This document shows, one piece after another, positions 7,835 to 15,923 of a DNA stretch of 19,382 nucleotides. Positions within the stretch are counted from its first letter, which is position 1, and each line of letters begins with the position of its first letter. This DNA is from JBJKPP01 sp046706145. GTDB taxonomy: Bacteria > Bacteroidota > Ignavibacteria > Ignavibacteriales > Ignavibacteriaceae. The notes below the pieces were generated by a model, which was not told the origin of the DNA, made no database searches, and saw only the letters and a program-made list of their open reading frames with translations. The stretch covers positions 1 through 19,382 of the forward strand of contig JBJKPP010000235.1 of assembly GCA_046706145.1 (NCBI GenBank), in the 5' to 3' direction. A program made the translations under genes and the position numbers.

Positions 7835-10720
7835 ATGAAATTGCGGTTGCTGTTATTTTTTATATTTATTGTCAGTGAAATATCCTTCCCACAGATAGTC
7901 ACATCTACACCAACTTACCCGACAGAAGATGATTCCATCATAATTTATTTTGATGCCTCACAAACGGGTGCAGAAGAGTTGTTAAATTATACGGGTACTG
8001 TGTACGTCCATACAGGTGTAACAACTAATCTTGGAACTTGGCAGCACGTAATAGGAACCTGGGGAGTGAATTCATCGCAGCCTGCACTTACAAGACTTGG
8101 CACAAATTTATATAAACTTACTATCGGTCATCCGAGAAAGTTTTACGGAATAACTGATACTTCCGAACATATAAACGCTCTTGATTTTGTCTTTAGAAGC
8201 TCTGATGCTAGTAAGCAAACAAGACCAGATATTTTTTATAACTTATACAAATCGGGATACACACTTTCACTCATTAGTCCTTCACTTACCGGTTCCTATG
8301 GAGATCCGCAGCGTTCACCGATTTTTATAGATTCAACCGATACTGTCAATGTCATTGCCAAAGCAGTAACAATTGGAACAGCAAATTCTTCTATAACGTT
8401 ATTTGTAAATGGAACACAAAAAATATTTACAACGACAGATTCGCTAAACTATCAAATTTTAGGAAATCAATTATCGGTTGGTGCAAACCAGGTCGTGATA
8501 GTTGGGAAAGATACCGCAAACTTATCAGACAGTGTTAAATTCAATTTGATGATAAATCCACCTTTAACTAATTCTCCTTTACCACCTGGAACTCAGCTTG
8601 GAGTTAATTATAATAGTAATACTTCAGTGACTCTTGCATTGCTTGCTCCACAAAAGAAATTTGTTTATGTGATAGGTGATTTTAACGATTGGAAAGTCGA
8701 TCAGAATTACTATATGAAGAAGGATTCTGCACGTGCTGACAGTGTTGTTTATTGGATAACAATAAATAATTTAAATCCTGGACAGGAATACGCATATCAG
8801 TATCTTGTTGACGGAACATTGAGGATCGCAGATCCTTTTACACACAAAATTCTTGACCCTTCTAATGACCAGTATATACCATCTTCGGTCTATCCTAATT
8901 TAAAGGCTTATCCATTTAATAAAACTTCTGAGATTGTTTCCATATTGCAAACAAATCAGCAGCCATATAATTGGAAGATAACAAATTTCAAAAAGCCGGA
9001 TAAATCAAAACTAGTCATATATGAACTGCTCGTTAGGGACTTTGTCTCAACTCATTCATATAAAACTATAATGGATACGTTAAACTATTTGAAAAACCTG
9101 GGAATCAATGCTATCGAATTTATGCCTGTTATGGAGTTTGAAGGAAATGATAGCTGGGGCTACAACCCAAGTTTTCATTTAGCGCTCGATAAATATTACG
9201 GAATCCCCGATGCTTTTAAAGCTTTAATTGATTCTGCACATTCCAAAGGAATGGCAGTGATACTAGACGTCGTACTAAATCACGCTTACGGGCAAAATCC
9301 ACTTGTGAGAATGTATTATGCTGGTAATTCATCTGACGGCAGCCAGATTCTCACAACTCCCGGTAATCCTTATTTTAATACTATTTCACCAAATCAATAT
9401 TTTCATTGGGGTGCAGACTTTAATCATGCTCTTCCCGCCACACAATATTATGTTGATAGAGTGACAAGTTATTGGATAGAGCAATATCATGTTGATGGCT
9501 TTAGGTTTGATTTTGCTAAGGGCTTTACAAATACTCCGGGTGAAGGAACGCCTTATGATGCTTCGAGAATTGCAATAATGCAAAGGATTGCCCGTAAGAT
9601 TTGGGCTATAGATTCGACATCTATTTTAATTCTTGAAAATTTTGTTGCTAATTCTGAAGAACAGGTTGAATCTAATTTTGGTTTCCTTTCCTGGGGAAAT
9701 ATGAATTACAATTATAACCAGGCTACGATGGGATATAGATATGGTCCGAGCCACGATGATATGAGTTGGAATTTATCCAGTGCTTATTATGGATATAGAC
9801 AATGGCCTAAACCAACATTAGTTACATATATGGAAAGTCATGATGAAGAGAGATTGATGTTTAAAAATGAAAAATATGGAAATAAGAGTTCCTACTATAA
9901 CGTAGAAGATACTTCCACAGCATTGGAAAGAATGGGAGAAGCAGGTGCATTTTTCTTTACTATACCTGGCCCTAAGATGATCTGGCAATTTGGTGAGTTG
10001 GGTTATGATTACTCAATAGATTATCCTTCAGGTACAGACAACGACCGGGTATCCGATAAACCTATTAGATGGGACTATTTAAAAAACCCAAAAAGACATC
10101 AGCTATATAAAATATGGGCTTCAGAAATTAAATTAAGGGAGGATTACCCTGCTTTTCAGAATTTGAATTCCATGAGCTTGGTTGATTCCTTAAAAACTCT
10201 CCATCTTTCGGACAGCAATATGAAGGTAACTATTTTTGGAAATTTTGGTGTATGGAAGGCTACCTTAAAACCTGGTTTTCAGCAAGGAGGAAAATGGTAT
10301 GATTATTTTTCAGGAGACAGTGTAAGTTTAACAAACACAGACACAACTTTCTCACTAAATCCTGGTGAATATCACATTTATACAACAATGAAGATACCTA
10401 CCCCGGATACAACTTCAATAATAACCGGGATGAGAGAAACAACAAGCGCAGTTATTAAGAATTACAGCCTCTTACAGAATTATCCAAATCCTTTTAATCC
10501 TGCAACAACTATCAAGTATCAGATTCCTCAAGCCGGCAGTGTCACGCTAAGAATTTATGATGTACTGGGCAGGTTAGTGACAACTTTGGTAAATGAATTT
10601 CAGTACAGTGGAACACATGTGGTGCAATTTAATGCCTTGAACCTTGCGAGTGGAATTTATTTTTATCAATTACAATCAAATAACTTTCTCATTACAAAAA
10701 AAATGCTTCTGCTGAAATAG
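7835..10720 (+). CDS. Secreted multidomain GH13 amylase/debranching-type enzyme with T9SS sorting domain
   Basis: A 961-residue extracellular alpha-glucan-active enzyme. In order: signal peptide 1-20 (ending SFPQ); an N-terminal beta module about 21-140, possibly carbohydrate-binding; an Ig-like region about 160-240; a CBM48-like E-set module about 255-345 (FVYVIGDFNDWK and YQYLVDG); the GH13 barrel about 392-770; a C-terminal beta domain about 780-855; and a T9SS type A sorting domain about 875-961 with NYPNPFNP (882-889) and tail KKMLLLK. Catalytic regions are complete: D478-VVL-N482-H483, GFRFD with nucleophile D559, acid/base E601, and H669-D670. VIYELLVRDF and EFMPVMEFEGNDSWGYNP resemble the pullulanase/isoamylase/branching-enzyme branch of GH13, so action at or near alpha-1,6 branches is possible. 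The T9SS tail places it at the cell surface or in the medium. No Shine-Dalgarno site is visible. GH13 is certain; subfamily is open. Confidence 0.93.
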   Translation: MKLRLLLFFIFIVSEISFPQIVTSTPTYPTEDDSIIIYFDASQTGAEELLNYTGTVYVHTGVTTNLGTWQHVIGTWGVNSSQPALTRLGTNLYKLTIGHPRKFYGITDTSEHINALDFVFRSSDASKQTRPDIFYNLYKSGYTLSLISPSLTGSYGDPQRSPIFIDSTDTVNVIAKAVTIGTANSSITLFVNGTQKIFTTTDSLNYQILGNQLSVGANQVVIVGKDTANLSDSVKFNLMINPPLTNSPLPPGTQLGVNYNSNTSVTLALLAPQKKFVYVIGDFNDWKVDQNYYMKKDSARADSVVYWITINNLNPGQEYAYQYLVDGTLRIADPFTHKILDPSNDQYIPSSVYPNLKAYPFNKTSEIVSILQTNQQPYNWKITNFKKPDKSKLVIYELLVRDFVSTHSYKTIMDTLNYLKNLGINAIEFMPVMEFEGNDSWGYNPSFHLALDKYYGIPDAFKALIDSAHSKGMAVILDVVLNHAYGQNPLVRMYYAGNSSDGSQILTTPGNPYFNTISPNQYFHWGADFNHALPATQYYVDRVTSYWIEQYHVDGFRFDFAKGFTNTPGEGTPYDASRIAIMQRIARKIWAIDSTSILILENFVANSEEQVESNFGFLSWGNMNYNYNQATMGYRYGPSHDDMSWNLSSAYYGYRQWPKPTLVTYMESHDEERLMFKNEKYGNKSSYYNVEDTSTALERMGEAGAFFFTIPGPKMIWQFGELGYDYSIDYPSGTDNDRVSDKPIRWDYLKNPKRHQLYKIWASEIKLREDYPAFQNLNSMSLVDSLKTLHLSDSNMKVTIFGNFGVWKATLKPGFQQGGKWYDYFSGDSVSLTNTDTTFSLNPGEYHIYTTMKIPTPDTTSIITGMRETTSAVIKNYSLLQNYPNPFNPATTIKYQIPQAGSVTLRIYDVLGRLVTTLVNEFQYSGTHVVQFNALNLASGIYFYQLQSNNFLITKKMLLLK

Positions 10721-10773
10721 CAAGAGGCTAAAATTAGAATCATAAGATTTTTCCTATTAGAACTACTCTTGTG

Positions 10774-10830
10774 TGAATAATTATTCATCTATGTAAATCT
10801 TTAAAAATTAATTATCTTATCAGTAGATAA
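10774..10830. promoter_or_regulatory. Two palindromes upstream of the sensor kinase
   Basis: TGAATAATTATTCA (10774-10787) is a perfect 14-base palindrome. TTATCT (10812-10817) and AGATAA (10825-10830) form a second inverted repeat around a 7-base loop. Both lie 45-100 bases before the kinase ATG, in the spacer after the amylase gene, where an operator would be expected. The surroundings are very AT-rich, so chance is a real alternative. Confidence 0.3.
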
Positions 10831-10874
10831 AATTGTAAATTATAAAAGTTGATCAGGTAAAATCATAATTCTAA

Positions 10875-13800
10875 ATGCTCGTGCTAGCTTCAAAAAGAAT
10901 AAGATTTATACTTCCTTCCTTTTGTGTAATAGCCTTGCTTTCTGGTCTATTATCCAAAACATCCGGGCAAATCAATCCTTCTAATTTTACGCATATTCTA
11001 AGTGAAAATGGACTTTCACAAAATACAGTCCATGATATTATTCAGGACAGCCGTGGATTTATATGGTTTGCTACAGAGGATGGATTGGATAAATATGATG
11101 GTTATAATTTTACAGTTTACAAAAATATTGTGCACGATGGAAATTCACTGCCGGATAATTTTGTGTGGACAGTATATGAAGACAAAAATGGTAATCTTTG
11201 GGTAGGTACAAACAGCGGTGGGTTAAGTAAATTTAATGTCGAAGAAGAAAAGTTTGTGACTTATAAAAATAACCCAAACGCTCCTAACAGTTTAACTTTG
11301 AATAATGTTAGAGCAATCTGCGAGGGTGCAGAAGGATATATCTGGGTTGGTACTGAAAATGGTTTAGATAAATTTGATACACAAAAGGGAATTTTTGTTC
11401 ATTATAAACATAATCCGGATAATCAATATAGCTTAAGTAATAATGTCGTATTATCTCTTTTTGTTGACAGTGATGGTGTACTTTGGATAGGTAGCGACGG
11501 TGGATTAGATAAATACGATGAGAAGAATGCAAAATTTTATAACTATTCCTTCACTCGAAATGTTCTTAAAAATCCGAGCGATAATGTTATACTTTCTATT
11601 TGCCAAGGCCACAGTAATTATCTTTGGGTAGGTACATTAAATGGTCTAATCAAATTTGATAAGACCACAGGAAAATTTCAACGATATGAAACTAATCTTT
11701 CAGGTAATGCAGGCTCAAATATAAATAGGATAAATTCTATTATAGAAGATAGGGCGGGGGATATATGGGCAGGAACAGGTGCTGGCCTTCTTCGTCTGAA
11801 AGCAACTGATAAAAATCTTTTCAATTCTATAAACTCCCTTACTAATCAAATTATGTTTAGTACAAATAATATACTATCGCTCTATCAGGATAATTCTGGT
11901 TTAGTTTGGATTGGTACAGCCGAGGATGGAGTAGTAAAATATGATAAGGAAAGAGCAAAATTTATAAATTACAAACATGATCCTTCCAATCCAAATTCTC
12001 TCAGTCACAATACTGTCCGAGCAATATTTAAAGAAAACAATGGAACTCTTTGGGTAGGAACTTTAGGAGGCGGATTGGATAGACTTGATCCTCATAGTAC
12101 AAAGTTTCTGCACTATAGAAATGATAGTAAAAATAAATTTAGTTTGAGTGATAATTCCATTTCAGCAATTTTCAAAGATAGTTTTGGCTATCTTTGGGTG
12201 GGAACTTGGGGCAGTGGCTTGAACAGAACAGTTTTACCGCATAAGGGCTTTATTCCTTACAAACTCAAATTCATAAACTATCTGAACCAACGATCAAATA
12301 CTCACCAGGTGAATGATAATATTATTCAGGCAATATATGAAGACTCAAATAAAAGACTTTGGGTTGGAACAGAAATAGGACTGGAGCTTTATGATAGAAA
12401 ATATGATAAGTTTATAAGTTTTACACATCAGCCTAATAATCCTTATAGCATAAGCAGTAATCAGGTACAATCGTGTCTTATTGAAGACGATAATGGGAAC
12501 TTATGGATTGGAACATGGAATGGGTTAAATATGTTGCCCGCTGAACAGGTGAAAGATGCAATCAAAAATCCATCTTCAGTTAGGTTCAAACACTTTGAAT
12601 TTCAACCGAACAAAACAGGTAGTTTGAGTGATGATAGAGTTATCTCAGCGTATAAAGATACTGCAGGTAATCTTTGGTTCGGCACTTATGGAGCTGGTTT
12701 GAATGAGCTGCTCAGGTCGCGTCAAAATCTACCTAATCCTGAATTTATAAATTATATGGTTAAGGATGGTCTTCCAAGCAATATAATATATGCTATCCAG
12801 AGTGATAAGAAAGGAAATATTTGGTTGAGTACGGATAATGGTTTGTCGGTTTTTAATCCTGTCAAGAAAACTTTTAGGAATTATGATGCTAGTGACGGCC
12901 TGCAAGGTAATCAATTTTATTGGGGAGCAAGTTTTAGAGGAAAAAATGGAGAACTTTTCTTTGGTGGAACCGATGGTCTTAGCGCTTTCTATCCTTCTGA
13001 ATTGAAGGACAACCGCCATGTTCCCCCGGTGTATATAACGGATTTTCAAATATTTAATAAACCTGTTGATTTGAACACCAAAAATTCGCCGCTCAAAAAG
13101 GCAATTATGTTTACTAAGGAGATCGATCTTCCATATAGCTCAAATGTGTTCTCTTTTGAATTTGTAGCGCTCGATTACACTGCACCGCACAAAAATCAAT
13201 ACGCTTATATGATGGAAGGGTTTGACAAAGGTTGGATTTATTCCGGCCACCGTCATTTTGTAACATACACAAATTTAGACCCTGGTGAATACGTTTTTAA
13301 AGTTAGAGGTTCAAATAATGATGGGGTTTGGAATTATAAAGGGGCAGAGATAACCATTAAAGTTTTGCCCCCTTTCTGGAGAACTTGGTGGTTTATTTTG
13401 ACAGGTATTATTTTGATAGGTGGAATCATTGCCGCCATCATTTATTTCAGAGTTAGGCATTTGCTTGAGATCGAACGTTTTAGAACAAAATTGGCAGCAG
13501 ACCTTCATGACAATATAGGTTCAAGTCTAACAGAGATATCTATTCTAAGTGAGGTTATATCGCATAAATTAAAATCTGAAAACGAAGAGGTAAAGAAAAA
13601 TTTGAACATGATCAGTAATAGTTCACGCAGTTTAATTGACAACATGAGTGATATAGTATGGCTGGTAAATCCAAGACGGGACTCATTATATGATTTGATT
13701 CTGAGATTACGGGATACTTATTCCGAGTTGTCTTCTTACACAAGTATATCATTTAAATCAGAAAATATAAAAGCTCTGGAAAAAGTATCTTTAAGCATGG

Positions 13801-14078
13801 AGCATCGTCAACACCTTTATCTAATTTTCAAAGAAGCAATTAATAATTGTATTACTCATAGTAGTTGTTCTGAGATTACACTTGATGCTTCTGTCAAAGG
13901 CTCCAAACTTCAGATGGTTCTTAAGGACAATGGCAAAGGCTTTAATTCAGAATCATCTTTTCGTGGGAATGGTTTAAACAATATGAGAAATAGAGCGAAA
14001 ATGATAGGGGGGATGTTAATTATATTATCTGAGCCGGGTAAAGGAACTACCATTCAATTCGAAGGAAATATTTTATAA
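10875..14078 (+). CDS. Propeller-type sensor histidine kinase (Reg_prop x14, Y_Y_Y, HisKA_3, HATPase_c)
   Basis: A 1067-residue membrane histidine kinase. After a signal peptide (about 1-32), the periplasmic part has 14 Reg_prop repeats of the W-[VI]-G-T...GL form, with the aromatic residue at 64, 109, 157, 204, 251, 298, 345, 393, 441, 496, 544, 601, 650 and 695; this matches two seven-bladed propellers. A Y_Y_Y domain (about 750-832) and one membrane helix (about 836-858) follow. The cytoplasmic part is a HisKA_3 domain with phospho-acceptor H878 (ADLHDNIGSSLTE) and an ATPase domain with N-box E987-AIN-N991, DNGKGF (1018-1023) and GNGLNNMRNR. The layout matches the input half of Bacteroides hybrid two-component sensors, but there is no receiver or AraC-type output; separate NarL regulators follow 51 bases downstream. 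The ligand is probably a glucan breakdown product (inference from neighbours). Confidence 0.93.
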   Translation: MLVLASKRIRFILPSFCVIALLSGLLSKTSGQINPSNFTHILSENGLSQNTVHDIIQDSRGFIWFATEDGLDKYDGYNFTVYKNIVHDGNSLPDNFVWTVYEDKNGNLWVGTNSGGLSKFNVEEEKFVTYKNNPNAPNSLTLNNVRAICEGAEGYIWVGTENGLDKFDTQKGIFVHYKHNPDNQYSLSNNVVLSLFVDSDGVLWIGSDGGLDKYDEKNAKFYNYSFTRNVLKNPSDNVILSICQGHSNYLWVGTLNGLIKFDKTTGKFQRYETNLSGNAGSNINRINSIIEDRAGDIWAGTGAGLLRLKATDKNLFNSINSLTNQIMFSTNNILSLYQDNSGLVWIGTAEDGVVKYDKERAKFINYKHDPSNPNSLSHNTVRAIFKENNGTLWVGTLGGGLDRLDPHSTKFLHYRNDSKNKFSLSDNSISAIFKDSFGYLWVGTWGSGLNRTVLPHKGFIPYKLKFINYLNQRSNTHQVNDNIIQAIYEDSNKRLWVGTEIGLELYDRKYDKFISFTHQPNNPYSISSNQVQSCLIEDDNGNLWIGTWNGLNMLPAEQVKDAIKNPSSVRFKHFEFQPNKTGSLSDDRVISAYKDTAGNLWFGTYGAGLNELLRSRQNLPNPEFINYMVKDGLPSNIIYAIQSDKKGNIWLSTDNGLSVFNPVKKTFRNYDASDGLQGNQFYWGASFRGKNGELFFGGTDGLSAFYPSELKDNRHVPPVYITDFQIFNKPVDLNTKNSPLKKAIMFTKEIDLPYSSNVFSFEFVALDYTAPHKNQYAYMMEGFDKGWIYSGHRHFVTYTNLDPGEYVFKVRGSNNDGVWNYKGAEITIKVLPPFWRTWWFILTGIILIGGIIAAIIYFRVRHLLEIERFRTKLAADLHDNIGSSLTEISILSEVISHKLKSENEEVKKNLNMISNSSRSLIDNMSDIVWLVNPRRDSLYDLILRLRDTYSELSSYTSISFKSENIKALEKVSLSMEHRQHLYLIFKEAINNCITHSSCSEITLDASVKGSKLQMVLKDNGKGFNSESSFRGNGLNNMRNRAKMIGGMLIILSEPGKGTTIQFEGNIL

Positions 14079-14129
14079 CTTTAACGAGTCGCTATTACAA
14101 TATTTTGAAGATCTATTTAAAGGAATAAA

Positions 14130-14771
14130 ATGATTAGTGTTGTGGTCGTTGAAGATAATGACTCTATTCGCGAGGGATTAAAAATTCTAATTGATGGAAC
14201 CGAAGGTTATAGATGTCTTGAAACTTTCTCACGATCAGAGACTATGTTAAAGAAAATAATTGATCTGAATCCTGATATTTTACTTATGGATTTGGGTCTT
14301 CCTGGCATGGGCGGTATAGAAGGAATAAGGAAAGTTAAAAACCTTGTTCCCGAACTAACAATACTGGTAATCACTGTTTATGAAGAAAATGATTTAATAT
14401 TCGATGCATTATGTGCAGGAGCTAGTGGGTATTTAGTTAAGAAGACTCCTCCGTCAAAACTTCTTGAAGCAATAAAAGATGCCTATGAAGGCGGCTCTCC
14501 GATGAGCTCACATATTGCTCGAAAGGTGATCAATTTTTTTCAGTTAAAGAAAACTGTAGCACCGCATAATGATGTAAAATATGAATTAACCACACGGGAA
14601 AAGGAAATTCTGAGCCGATTAGTTGAAGGGCATAACTTCAAATCAATTGCAGATTCACTTTTCATAAGTCTCGATACAGTTAGGTTCCACTTCCGGAATA
14701 TCTACAGGAAATTACACGTCCATTCCAAATCAGAAGCCGTAATAAAGGCAATAAAAGAAAAAATAATTTAG
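14130..14771 (+). CDS. NarL/FixJ-type response regulator, first of tandem pair
   Basis: A 213-residue two-component response regulator. The receiver domain (1 to about 120) has the acidic pair E8/D9, phospho-acceptor D54 in LLMDLGLPGM, switch T82 and K104. A LuxR-type helix-turn-helix follows at about 152-210 (LTTREKEIL...FKSIADSLFIS...TVRFHFRNIYRKL). It lies 51 bases after the sensor kinase, with AGGA at 14121-14124 five bases before the ATG, so it is the obvious phosphotransfer partner. It is about 70 per cent identical by eye to the next gene, and the recognition helices are almost the same. Targets are not shown directly; the TonB receptor and GH13 genes are candidates. Confidence 0.93.
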   Translation: MISVVVVEDNDSIREGLKILIDGTEGYRCLETFSRSETMLKKIIDLNPDILLMDLGLPGMGGIEGIRKVKNLVPELTILVITVYEENDLIFDALCAGASGYLVKKTPPSKLLEAIKDAYEGGSPMSSHIARKVINFFQLKKTVAPHNDVKYELTTREKEILSRLVEGHNFKSIADSLFISLDTVRFHFRNIYRKLHVHSKSEAVIKAIKEKII

Positions 14772-14780
14772 CATACCTCA

Positions 14781-14798
14781 GCTACATGTTCATGTAGC
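14781..14798. terminator. Possible hairpin terminator or attenuator after the first regulator
   Basis: GCTACATG (14781-14788) and CATGTAGC (14791-14798) are perfect complements around TT, giving a 7-bp stem with a GTTC loop. It starts 9 bases after the stop codon. No T-run follows (AACATAG), so it is not a canonical intrinsic terminator. It could limit readthrough into the second regulator or stabilise the upstream message. Confidence 0.3.
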
Positions 14799-14839
14799 AA
14801 CATAGCAAGTTATCAGGGTTCGTACTTCAAAATCTGTCT

Positions 14840-14857
14840 GTTTGTGTAGTAGAATGA
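14840..14857 (+). repeat. 18-bp direct repeat, copy 1
   Basis: GTTTGTGTAGTAGAATGA, identical to 15653-15670. This copy starts 69 bases after the stop of the first regulator and ends 87 bases before the start of the second. It could be a regulatory site shared by the second regulator and the TonB receptor, or a trace of the tandem duplication. Confidence 0.7.
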
Positions 14858-14944
14858 CTTTGAATTTAACTTTAGTTTAATACATAATATTAAACAAGAA
14901 GAAATATGAGTATTTCGCTTACTACTTCCTATTAGGGGATAATT

Positions 14945-15583
14945 ATGATTGATGTTGTTGTAGTTGAAGATAATGATACTATCCGCGAAGGACTAAGGGT
15001 ACTAATAGACGGTACCGAAGGTTATTCATGCGTTGCTGCCTATCCCAAATGCGAATCAATGATAAAGAATATTAAAAAGTTAAACCCTAGTGTTCTATTG
15101 ATGGATATTGGATTACCTGGAATGAGCGGAATTGAAGGAATTAAAGAGGTTAAAGCTTTGCTGCCTGACCTAACGATTTTGGTGCTTACTGTCTATGAAG
15201 AGAATGAACTTATTTTCGATGCTTTATGTGCTGGTGCCTCAGGGTATCTAGTAAAGAAGACGCCGCCTTCAAAGCTTATTGAAGCAATACGTGAGGCAAG
15301 TGAGGGTGGTGCGCCGATGAGTTCACATATTGCCAGGAAAGTAATAGAATTATTTCATAAGAAGAATATATCTGATACAAAGAGTGATCTGGAAAGTTTG
15401 ACTTCTCGTGAAAAAGAAATTTTAGGAAAATTGGTTGAAGGAAATAGCTTTAAAGCAATTGCGGATTCATTGTTTATAAGTATCGAAACTGTTCGGTTTC
15501 ATTTTAAGAATATTTATAAGAAACTTCATGTACACTCACAGTCCGAGGCAGTTGTTAAAGTAATGAAAGAAAGGCTACTATGA
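14945..15583 (+). CDS. NarL/FixJ-type response regulator, second of tandem pair
   Basis: A 212-residue paralogue of the preceding gene, with the same plan: receiver with E8/D9, D54 in LLMDIGLPGM, T82 and K104, then a LuxR-type helix-turn-helix (about 151-209). It is not decaying: every phosphorylation and DNA-binding residue I checked is intact. Differences from its twin are concentrated at residues 28-50 of the receiver and in the linker around 135-151. AGGGGA at 14934-14939 is 5 bases before the ATG. A 173-base gap with a hairpin and an 18-bp repeat separates it from the first regulator, so it may have its own promoter. It could act as a homodimer, a heterodimer with its twin, or a competitor for the kinase. 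Confidence 0.93.
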   Translation: MIDVVVVEDNDTIREGLRVLIDGTEGYSCVAAYPKCESMIKNIKKLNPSVLLMDIGLPGMSGIEGIKEVKALLPDLTILVLTVYEENELIFDALCAGASGYLVKKTPPSKLIEAIREASEGGAPMSSHIARKVIELFHKKNISDTKSDLESLTSREKEILGKLVEGNSFKAIADSLFISIETVRFHFKNIYKKLHVHSQSEAVVKVMKERLL

Positions 15584-15652
15584 TTTGTTTTTACCCACTC
15601 CATTTAGGTAGTATTTGCGGACAAAAAAACATCGAAGCAAAAAAAAACCTTC

Positions 15653-15670
15653 GTTTGTGTAGTAGAATGA
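15653..15670 (+). repeat. 18-bp direct repeat, copy 2
   Basis: An exact copy of 14840-14857. It starts 70 bases after the stop of the second regulator, the same distance as copy 1 from the first regulator, and lies 254 bases before the TonB receptor start. The flanking bases of the two copies differ. Confidence 0.7.
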
Positions 15671-15773
15671 AAAATGGTAATTGAATAGGTTAAATAGCAA
15701 TTAAAATGAATATCTGTTGATTACTTGAAAATTTAACCCTTTGTGGTAATGATTTAATCAAGGCGGTTTTAAA

Positions 15774-15923
15774 ATGAGGCAAATGGATCAACTTTCTAAT
15801 AAAGACAGGGTTCTTACCACTTCATTTTCTATTCTTAAAAGGGAAATTTTAAAAAGAGCGTATGCGTATAGCTGTCGGCCCGCAGCATTGACGACAAAAG
15901 TATTCCATCCCATAGGAGGATAA
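15774..15923 (+). CDS. Possible 49-residue leader peptide
   Basis: An open frame of 49 codons starting ATG-AGG-CAA-ATG. It has an AAGGCGG Shine-Dalgarno-like sequence (15760-15766) 7 bases upstream, and its TAA directly abuts the receptor ATG (TAAATG). The peptide begins MRQMDQLSNKDRV and ends KVFHPIGG; it is basic, has no signal peptide or membrane segment, and I recognise no family. Its last codons overlap the receptor's AGGAGG site, so translation of this ORF could control access to it. An open frame of this length occurs by chance fairly often, so whether it is translated is uncertain. Confidence 0.3.
   Translation: MRQMDQLSNKDRVLTTSFSILKREILKRAYAYSCRPAALTTKVFHPIGG
15914..15919 (+). promoter_or_regulatory. 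Strong ribosome binding site of the TonB receptor
   Basis: AGGAGG, a full consensus Shine-Dalgarno site, 4 bases before the ATG at 15924. It lies inside the last codons of the possible small ORF upstream. Confidence 0.75.

Larger units (their letters stand above)
15584..15923. other. 340-base leader region before the TonB receptor
   Basis: This spacer holds the second copy of the 18-bp repeat (15653-15670), a weak hairpin CGAAG (15633-15637) / CTTCG (15649-15653) with an A-rich loop, a possible 49-codon ORF (15774-15923) and the receptor's AGGAGG ribosome binding site. The promoter of the receptor probably lies here, but no clear -35/-10 pair could be picked. Confidence 0.5.
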
